Positions 57,676 to 64,000 of a stretch of 64,000 nucleotides of DNA are shown one piece after another. The translations under genes were made by a program, and so were the position numbers. Source of the DNA: Moraxella nonliquefaciens. GTDB taxonomy: Bacteria; Pseudomonadota; Gammaproteobacteria; Pseudomonadales; Moraxellaceae. Position 1 is the stretch's first letter; every line of letters starts with the position of its first letter. The notes below the pieces were generated by a model that made no database searches, was not told the origin of the DNA, and worked only from the letters and a program-made list of their open reading frames with translations. The DNA is taken from contig NZ_LXTW01000032.1 in the NCBI RefSeq assembly GCF_001679005.1, positions 124,001 to 188,000 of the forward strand. The letters run 5' to 3'.

Positions 57676-58590
57676 TCATTTAATCTTATCTTTTAACAAA
57701 AATTCCATGAGTGCTTTTTGGGCATGTAGGCGGTTTTGTGCTTCATCCCACACGACCGAACGGGGGTCATCTAGTAGGTCATGGCTTATCTCTTCGCCAC
57801 GATGAGCAGGCAGGCAGTGCATAAATAGCACTTCTTTATCAGCGATGTCCAGCAGTTTGGGTGTGATTTGAAAGCCTGTAAAATCGGCTTCACGTTGTTT
57901 TTGTTCGCTCTCTTGTCCCATGCTTGCCCATACGTCTGTAACCACAAGGTGCGAATCTTTGATTGCATCGGCAACGTTATTTGTCAAGGTTAGGCGATGG
58001 GCGTATCGGGCGGTAAGTTCACTGTTTGGCTCATAGCCCTTTGGCGTGGCGATGTTTAGATGAAAGTCAAATTGTTCGGACGCCAAAATGTATGAATGAC
58101 ACATATTATTGCCATCGCCAACCCATGTGACGGTTTTGCCTTTGATGTCGTCTCTGTGTTCAAAAAAGGTCTGCATGTCAGCAAGCAGTTGGCAAGGGTG
58201 ATAATCATCGGTCAAGGCGTTGATGACAGGCACGGATGAATGTTTGGCAAAGCTCTGCACACGCTCATGGGCAAATGTACGAATCATGACGATGTCGGTC
58301 ATGGAGCTAATCACACGCGCCGAATCTTCTATTGGTTCGCCACGCCCAAGCTGAGTGTCATTGGGTGATAAAAAAAGTGCTTGACCACCAAATTGCCCCA
58401 TGCCTGTCTCAAAGGAGATGCGGGTACGAGTGCTGGATTTTTCAAAAATCATGGCAAGGGTGCGACCAACAAAAGGACGATAAATCTCGCCATTGTGTTG
58501 CATTTGGCGAAGCTCGCTGGCACGGCTGATGAGTGTGCGAAGTTCATCTTTGGATAAGTCAAGTAAAGTCAAAAAATGGCGAACGTTCAT
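57676..58590 (-). CDS. argF: Ornithine carbamoyltransferase
   Basis: Converts ornithine and carbamoyl phosphate to citrulline in arginine synthesis. The carbamoyl-phosphate motif STRTR is at residues 53-57, and [10 protein letters not shown] carries the ornithine-binding cysteine. The start is ATG 58590 ([14 protein letters not shown], 304 residues) with AGGGA upstream; a reading extended to 58632 is rejected. It is of the anabolic ArgF type common in pseudomonads. No other arg gene is adjacent. Confidence 0.95.
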   Translation of the reverse strand: MNVRHFLTLLDLSKDELRTLISRASELRQMQHNGEIYRPFVGRTLAMIFEKSSTRTRISFETGMGQFGGQALFLSPNDTQLGRGEPIEDSARVISSMTDIVMIRTFAHERVQSFAKHSSVPVINALTDDYHPCQLLADMQTFFEHRDDIKGKTVTWVGDGNNMCHSYILASEQFDFHLNIATPKGYEPNSELTARYAHRLTLTNNVADAIKDSHLVVTDVWASMGQESEQKQREADFTGFQITPKLLDIADKEVLFMHCLPAHRGEEISHDLLDDPRSVVWDEAQNRLHAQKALMEFLLKDKIK

Positions 58591-58713
58591 AAAACTCCCT
58601 GTGTGTTTTTGTCTTTTGTGTTTTGGCATCACATTGCATCACATAAAGACATAAAAAAGATGAAATATGATTATAACAAATCTTTTTGATACAATGCAAT
58701 CATCTGGTTAATA

Positions 58714-59641
58714 TTATAGGCATAGATAAGCTTTATCTATTAATTCTAATTCATTGATATCATTGATAAAAATAGCATTTAGTTTATTGTAATCTAACAA
58801 TGAACCAAATGGCATAGCAATGTCAGTTTCTTCTGTGTTTTTTCTATCAACAATGGTAATAAATGACCCCATTTTACTTTTCCTTTGGGGCTTAAAACAA
58901 CCTGATATTGCATTGTTGATTTACAAGAAAGCTCATCGCTTTTGGATTCCACGATTTTCTTTAAAACATAGACCCAGCTATTATTTTCTGACTCATCTAT
59001 GTTGTACTTATTGTAAATTTCATCTATTTGCTTAGGTGTTGTATTGTCTTCTATCAATCTAAAACGAAAGCTTATCGGCAATTTTTTTTTTCAGAAAAAC
59101 CGACTTGATTAAAAATTTTTGGATTAAAAATCCCTTGTATGGGCTGTCTAAATATTCTTAATACATTATCTAACACATCTGTGTTGGCATTACCATCATC
59201 CACCAAAGACAGACATTCAAAAAAATACCCATCTAACTTATTTCCACCTAAGAATAATAGATAAATATAATCATTATTAGATAACTGCGTTTTAATATAA
59301 GATAGCGGTTTAAAAAAATCCTCAAAAGGCAGAAATTCTTGTTGATTTTCTTCACCATCTATAAGGACTTCAAATCCATCATAATCTACTTTCAATATGG
59401 AAGATAATTCTTCAAATTTTTGATACAACTTCCATAAATCGTCTTTGTTGATGATTGTATTTATTTCAACAATCAATACATCATTCTTATCATCAAATAT
59501 GATATTGGCATCATCAACATTCTTTTTGATATCGTTTAAAGAATTGCCATTTCCATAAAAGAAATGACGTGTTTTATTATTGCTGCCTAATATGTTTTTT
59601 GGTAGCAACTCAATTATTCTTTCAATATTTTCAATTGTCAT
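58714..59641 (-). pseudogene. Unknown gene broken by two single-base losses (one in an A10 tract)
   Basis: The first 189 codons (MTIENIERIIELLPKNI...) run to a stop just after a run of ten A on the minus strand (59082-59091). With eleven A the frame continues LPISFRFRLIEDNTTPKQID. A second missing base near 58867-58875 (short C and T runs) must be repaired to continue GSFITIVDRKNTEETDIAMP to a stop at 58714. Two insertions give exactly 310 codons (309 residues). The protein is AT-rich in codons, acidic, with no signal or membrane segment, and I do not recognise the family. It could be an immunity-like accessory protein, a pseudogene, or a phase-variable gene. Confidence 0.7.
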
Positions 59642-59887
59642 ATTATATTAAGTGAATAAACCAATTCAAACTTATCATCATGCCATTCAAAAGTGAACCC
59701 TAATGGCTGTAAAATCAACATTTTAAGCAACCCATACAATGAACAACAGGAAAAAACTTAATCTATGATAGCAAATCAGGCTGGTTATTACCAGTAAGAA
59801 TATTCTTGTGGTCTAGCTTGGCCGTCTTGTAAAAGAAATCCCCTAACCTTAGGAGGAGGAAATCAATGGCAAAGCATTGCTAAATAT
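59642..59887. other. Spacer with possible scrap of another coding sequence
   Basis: 246 bases between alr and the broken gene. On the minus strand, between stops, a 24-codon reading (59788-59862) gives PPPKVRGFLLQDGQARPQEY followed by SYW and a stop. It resembles a C-terminal tail more than random sequence. Another frame gives TAKLDHKNILTGNNQPDLLS. Neither has a start or ribosome-binding site, and no function can be assigned. Confidence 0.35.
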
Positions 59888-60991
59888 CTATACGATAATA
59901 CGGCGATGGGGTCGGTTGGTTGTTTTGCAAAACAACTCATAACTGATGGTATTTGCCCATCGTGCCACATTGTCAGCTGGCAGACCATCACCCCATAGCA
60001 TGACCATATCGCCCACGCCCACAGGCAGGTTTGTGATATCTATCATCATCATATCCATGGCAATGCGTCCAACGATGGGAGCAAGATATGCACCATCATC
60101 TTTGGTAATCAACACCTTAGCATCGTTTTGTGTGCGAGGATAGCCATCGCCATAGCCAACACTTAGCACGCCAATGCGAGTGGGTTTATTTGCCATCCAC
60201 ACTCCGCCATAGCTGACTGTTTCGCCTGCATTTAACTCATGTATGGCAAATATTTGGGTACTAAAATTCATCGCAGGGAGCAAATTTAATTCATGAATAT
60301 CACTGCCCATCACAGGACTTGCTCCATATAAGGCAATCCCTGTACGTACCCAATCATGATGAGCATGAGGAAAATTGATGATGCCTGCTGAGTTACATAA
60401 TGAGCCTTGTATGTCATTACCGTACTTATCTTTTAAGATGGTCAATACATCATTAAATCGCTTGATTTGTAGGGCATTGGTAGGATGGTCTTTGTCATCA
60501 GCACAGGCAAAATGACTGATAAGAATCAACCGATAACCCTTGTTATCTAAGAGTTTGGCAGCGGTTAGTACATCATCACCAAAACCCAAACGGTTCATGC
60601 CCGTGTTATATTTTAGCCAAATGGTGCCTGTGGGGCTGCCCATAGGTACAAGGTGTGATAACGCCCAATCCAGCTGTGTTTGGCAGTGTATCACACATTC
60701 AAAACCGTGTGTTTGGGCATCAAACCATTCATCCTTATCAAGCACACCCCCCATAAGAATGATGCGTTTGGATAAATGCCCACAAATTTCATGCACTCTT
60801 AGGGCTTCATCAAAACTTGCCACACCAAAAGCGTCTGCATCCATAAGAGCAGGCAGACAGTGAGCCAACCCATGCCCATAAGCATTCGCCTTGACCATGG
60901 CCATGACAGAGGCATGGGGGGCGTGGCGTTTGATGACGGCTAGGTTATGAGTTAGGGCAGTTTGGTTGATACTAATGTGGGTGTGTCGCAT
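59888..60991 (-). CDS. alr: Alanine racemase
   Basis: PLP enzyme making D-alanine for peptidoglycan. The PLP lysine is Lys34 in AMVKANAYGHG; the substrate-side tyrosine lies in GETVSYGGVW, and the C-terminal domain has GRIAMDMMMIDIT. It is 367 residues. It follows dnaB in the same orientation with 27 bases between, the dnaB-alr pair seen in many gamma-proteobacteria. Confidence 0.96.
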   Translation of the reverse strand: MRHTHISINQTALTHNLAVIKRHAPHASVMAMVKANAYGHGLAHCLPALMDADAFGVASFDEALRVHEICGHLSKRIILMGGVLDKDEWFDAQTHGFECVIHCQTQLDWALSHLVPMGSPTGTIWLKYNTGMNRLGFGDDVLTAAKLLDNKGYRLILISHFACADDKDHPTNALQIKRFNDVLTILKDKYGNDIQGSLCNSAGIINFPHAHHDWVRTGIALYGASPVMGSDIHELNLLPAMNFSTQIFAIHELNAGETVSYGGVWMANKPTRIGVLSVGYGDGYPRTQNDAKVLITKDDGAYLAPIVGRIAMDMMMIDITNLPVGVGDMVMLWGDGLPADNVARWANTISYELFCKTTNRPHRRIIV

Positions 60992-61018
60992 GGGCTGTTC
61001 TGTCTATTTGTTATTAAC

Positions 61019-62422
61019 TCATTGATTTTCATGGTCATTGGGGGTCAGATTGTCAAAGCGGGTATATTCTCCCACAAATTTTAGGGGTAATTTACCAATT
61101 GGGCCATTACGTTGCTTGCCAATGATAATCTCAGCCAAATTTTTGTTGTCCGCTTTGTCTTTGTAATACACCTCATCACGATAGATGAACATAATCAGAT
61201 CGGCATCTTGTTCAATTGCTCCTGACTCACGCAAATCCGCCATCATTGGGCGTTTGTCGGTACGTTGTTCTAGGCTACGGTTAAGCTGGGATAGAGCAAC
61301 GACAGGGCAGTTCATCTCACGAGCCAGAGCTTTTAAACTTCGGCTAATCTCGCCAATCTCTTGAACACGGTTATTCTCCATACCAGGGACTTTCATGAGC
61401 TGTAAATAATCCACAACAATCATCCCCAGTCCCTCTGGATGGTTTTTAGCAATACGTCGGCAAGTAGAACGGATCTCAGATGGTGGTAGGTTGTTGCGGT
61501 CATCAATGTATAGGTGGGTATTTTGATAAAATGTCATCGCCTGAGACAGACGAGCCCATTCCTCTTCGGTCATCCTTGCTGAACGTAGGTTGCTTTGGTT
61601 GATGCTACTAAACCCTGACATCATTCGCATGACGATGGATTCGGCGGGCATCTCCATGGAGAACATGACCACAGGCAACTCTTGCACCAGCACCTCTTGG
61701 GCCAGATTCATGGCAAAAGTAGTTTTACCCATGGAGGGGCGTGCTGCTAAAATGATAAGGTCGCCACGTTGTAAACCTTGGGTTTTGTTGTTCAGCTCTG
61801 TAAAGGGCGTTCGCAGTCCAATGAGTCCGTCTTGACGCCCTTTGATTTCAATCAGTTGATCGGTGATGCTTTGCAAAATGTCCTCAACTTGTCGCACGCC
61901 TTGTTTGCCTGTGCCATGAGAGTAATCTTCATTGATACGAAAAATATCCGCCTCAACCACATCCAAAATCTCGCTTACGCTCTGCTTTTTGGGGTGATAG
62001 GCCAAATTTAGCATGGTATTGGCAGATTTGATGAGTTGACGATAAACCGAAAATTCACGCACCCTCTTAGCATAAGGAATTAGGTTAAAGAGTGTGGCAG
62101 GGCTTTGGTTGATTTGCATAAGATACTCCTCACCGCCTGCCATGGCAAGTAGGTTTTGCTGGTTTAAAAAGTCATGTACCATCAGCGTATCATAAGGTTG
62201 ACGAATGCGTGATAAGTGATTGATGGCATTGAAAATCTGACGATGACGCTCACCATAAAAATCCTCCGCTTTGATGATGCCATCAATCTTTTCAAAGGAA
62301 TCATCAACACTCATAAGTGATGCCAATAAAGCCCGTTCAATGTCCATATTGTGTGGTGGTTGTAGAGTTAGTAGCTCATCAACAGCAGTTTTGGGGTTTT
62401 TTGGGGTATTTGGGTCGGTCAT
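61019..62422 (-). CDS. dnaB: Replicative DNA helicase DnaB
   Basis: Hexameric helicase of the replication fork. The N-terminal DnaB domain begins about residue 22 (PHNMDIERALLASLM); the RecA-like domain has Walker A ARPSMGKT at 227-234, VVDYLQLMK for Walker B, and SQLNRSLEQR near the arginine finger. It is 467 residues and no intein is present. Confidence 0.97.
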   Translation of the reverse strand: MTDPNTPKNPKTAVDELLTLQPPHNMDIERALLASLMSVDDSFEKIDGIIKAEDFYGERHRQIFNAINHLSRIRQPYDTLMVHDFLNQQNLLAMAGGEEYLMQINQSPATLFNLIPYAKRVREFSVYRQLIKSANTMLNLAYHPKKQSVSEILDVVEADIFRINEDYSHGTGKQGVRQVEDILQSITDQLIEIKGRQDGLIGLRTPFTELNNKTQGLQRGDLIILAARPSMGKTTFAMNLAQEVLVQELPVVMFSMEMPAESIVMRMMSGFSSINQSNLRSARMTEEEWARLSQAMTFYQNTHLYIDDRNNLPPSEIRSTCRRIAKNHPEGLGMIVVDYLQLMKVPGMENNRVQEIGEISRSLKALAREMNCPVVALSQLNRSLEQRTDKRPMMADLRESGAIEQDADLIMFIYRDEVYYKDKADNKNLAEIIIGKQRNGPIGKLPLKFVGEYTRFDNLTPNDHENQ

Positions 62423-62538
62423 TGTGATTGTATTTTAAAATGGGTGCTAAATTTTATCATAAAGCCCAAAAATGTGCTTTTTAAAATATCAATTAATCGC
62501 TAAAATAGACGAATCATTTATCCACACATGACAAAAAC

Positions 62539-63579
62539 ATGCAAAATACCCTCTTAAAACCCCTGCTCATCACCACAGGCGAACCTGCTGGCATTGGTAT
62601 GGACATTGTTATTGATGTGCTTGCTCACCATAGCCATGCTTTATCCGTACCGCTTATCATTTGTGCTGACAAATATGCTTTTACCGAGCGAGTGGCACAA
62701 CTAACAAGGCAAAATGTGGTAAAAAAAGACATATTGGCGAATATGGCAGTGGTGGATGATGTTCACACACTTAACCTGTCTGCCCCCCATCCCATCTGTC
62801 TGCTTCATGTGCCTTGTGCCAGTCCTGTGGTTGCAGGCGTGCTAAATGCTAACAATGCCAGTATGGTTCAAGCTCAGCTTGATATTGCTCACACGCTTGC
62901 CAGTACGCACCAAATTCGTGCTATCATTACCGCTCCTTTGCAAAAGTCTGTGATGATAGACGGAGGTGTATGCCTAGATAATGGCGATAAATTTAGCGGT
63001 CATACCGAATATTTTATGAGCAAGGCAGGCGTGGATAAGGTGGTGATGATGCTTGCCAATGCCAAAATGAAAGTTGCTTTGGTAACCACGCACCTTCCTC
63101 TAAAAGATGTGGCAAATGCCATTACCCCTTACGCCATTTACCAAACGGTACAAATTACCCATGATGAAATGGTACACAAATTTGGCATTACCTGTCCCAA
63201 AATTTTGGTATGCGGACTAAATCCTCATGCAGGCGAAGATGGGCATTTGGGCGATGAAGAGCTGACTGTGATTAACCCTGTTTTGCAGACATTTGCCAAA
63301 CAAGGCATGGATGTCAGTCTTGCCATGCCTGCCGATACACTCTTTACCGAGCGGAATTTGGCGGCGGCGGATGTGGTGATTGCCATGTATCATGACCAAG
63401 GGCTTGCTCCCTTAAAATCGCACGGTTTTGGTGATACGGTCAATATCACTTTGGGTCTGCCCTATGTGCGTACCTCTGTTGATCATGGCACGGCATTGAC
63501 ACTGGCAGGGACAGGGCAGGCGAGCAGCAGTAGTCTTAGGCGTGCCATTGATATGGCGATGATGATGAGTGGGGGCTGA
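62539..63579 (+). CDS. pdxA: 4-hydroxythreonine-4-phosphate dehydrogenase
   Basis: NAD-dependent oxidation in pyridoxal phosphate synthesis. TTGEPAGIGMDIVIDVL opens the protein; metal-binding histidines lie in FSGHTEYFMSKAG, GLNPHAGEDGHLGDEE and AMYHDQGLAPLK. It is 346 residues. Divergent from dnaB across about 115 bases. The commonly linked rsmA (ksgA) does not follow. Confidence 0.95.
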   Translation: MQNTLLKPLLITTGEPAGIGMDIVIDVLAHHSHALSVPLIICADKYAFTERVAQLTRQNVVKKDILANMAVVDDVHTLNLSAPHPICLLHVPCASPVVAGVLNANNASMVQAQLDIAHTLASTHQIRAIITAPLQKSVMIDGGVCLDNGDKFSGHTEYFMSKAGVDKVVMMLANAKMKVALVTTHLPLKDVANAITPYAIYQTVQITHDEMVHKFGITCPKILVCGLNPHAGEDGHLGDEELTVINPVLQTFAKQGMDVSLAMPADTLFTERNLAAADVVIAMYHDQGLAPLKSHGFGDTVNITLGLPYVRTSVDHGTALTLAGTGQASSSSLRRAIDMAMMMSGG

Positions 63580-63595
63580 TGAGATTTTCGCTGTT

Positions 63596-64000
63596 TTAAA
63601 TCCTACCACCGTCTTTTGCCATTGTCATGCTGTCTTTATGATGGGTTAATTTTAAATATAAAAATATGCCAAAGACGACATTAATCATACCTGTGATTAA
63701 AAACAGTTGGGCAATGGAGAGTTTTAATGCTGTTAGAATGATGATGGAGAAGATGGCAGAGCCGACCATAAATATCGCATTAAAGATATTATTTGCCCCA
63801 ATAATACGTGAACGATGACTGATGGGGGCATAAGCCTGCATAAAGGCATATAATGGCACGATATAAATACCCCCTGATAGACCCAATAAAAACAAATCAG
63901 CAAACACCCGAATTGTGCCATTTAGATTTAATATCTCACTGATGGTATAAGTACCATGGGCAGGTGCGATGATATGTATGCCACTTAGTGACAAATACAA
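63596..64000 (-). CDS. MFS transporter, C-terminal part only (gene runs off the window)
   Basis: 134 codons remain open to the window edge; the start lies beyond base 64000. Four hydrophobic helices are visible (LFLLGLSGGIYIVPLYAFMQ, NAIFMVGSAIFSIIILTALK, AQLFLITGMINVVFGIFLYL). The ADLFLLGLSGGIYIVPLYAF and SRIIGANNIFNAIFMV segments resemble the C-terminal half of LplT/lysophospholipid-transporter-like MFS proteins. The family call is tentative. Confidence 0.7.
   Translation of the reverse strand: MYLSLSGIHIIAPAHGTYTISEILNLNGTIRVFADLFLLGLSGGIYIVPLYAFMQAYAPISHRSRIIGANNIFNAIFMVGSAIFSIIILTALKLSIAQLFLITGMINVVFGIFLYLKLTHHKDSMTMAKDGGRI

Noticed and set aside
61019..62422. Intein in dnaB
   Set aside because: The protein is 467 residues with uninterrupted Walker motifs.

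Overview
The window is 64 kb of a compact, AT-leaning Gram-negative chromosome. Protein content and gene order point to the Moraxellaceae, most likely a Moraxella species. Supporting signs are an asd-fimV-(asparaginase)-truA neighbourhood as in pseudomonads but with fimV split in two, an rplU-rpmA-obgE block followed by a decayed proB (obgE-proB is the Acinetobacter-type order), a full isc operon, and a prmA-DUF3426-fis-purH block. Species cannot be fixed from the sequence alone. I saw no tRNA, rRNA, CRISPR array, insertion sequence or intact prophage.

Layout. 1-8.7 kb: 3' part of hrpA, hflX, folP, rplU-rpmA-obgE, then a proB remnant. 8.7-15.2 kb: hemE behind a TTAAC microsatellite, a YbgC-type thioesterase, a HIT protein, a phage-type conserved protein, fpr, trmO, a YaaW-family protein and an XRE regulator, then a decayed patch (cysB 3' fragment and a DUF2059 pseudogene). 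15.2-24 kb: ruvA, fba and the isc operon on the minus strand (iscR-iscS-[micro-lipoprotein]-[secreted protein]-iscU-iscA-hscB-hscA-fdx). 24-37 kb: an SCP2-like membrane protein, HU, a CysB-like regulator, an orphan HicB, ampG-prmC-moeB/thiF-ubiB-like, cstA, a DUF6776-like protein, clpS, a TrmB-like methyltransferase and a flavoprotein. 37-45 kb (minus): a hydrolase, infA, truA, asparaginase, split fimV and asd. 45-52 kb (plus): mscS-type channel, rlmKL, ttcA, a small membrane protein, hpt and a TRIC-type channel. 52-64 kb: purH, fis, DUF3426, prmA, cysE, argF, a doubly frameshifted gene, alr, dnaB, pdxA and the end of an MFS transporter.

Most of the window is housekeeping: Fe-S cluster assembly (isc, with fpr and ferredoxin as plausible electron partners), translation and RNA modification (rplU, rpmA, infA, trmO, ttcA, truA, rlmKL, prmA, prmC, obgE, hflX), cell wall and amino acid synthesis (asd, alr, cysE, argF), and polar type IV pilus/twitching control (fimV). 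The less ordinary signals are two extra envelope-protein genes inside the isc operon, FimV encoded as two ORFs with an in-frame 18-bp VNTR, a pentanucleotide repeat abutting hemE, a gene broken at an A10 tract beside alr, several pseudogenes, and a recurrent ATTGATAAAA motif, mostly intergenic.
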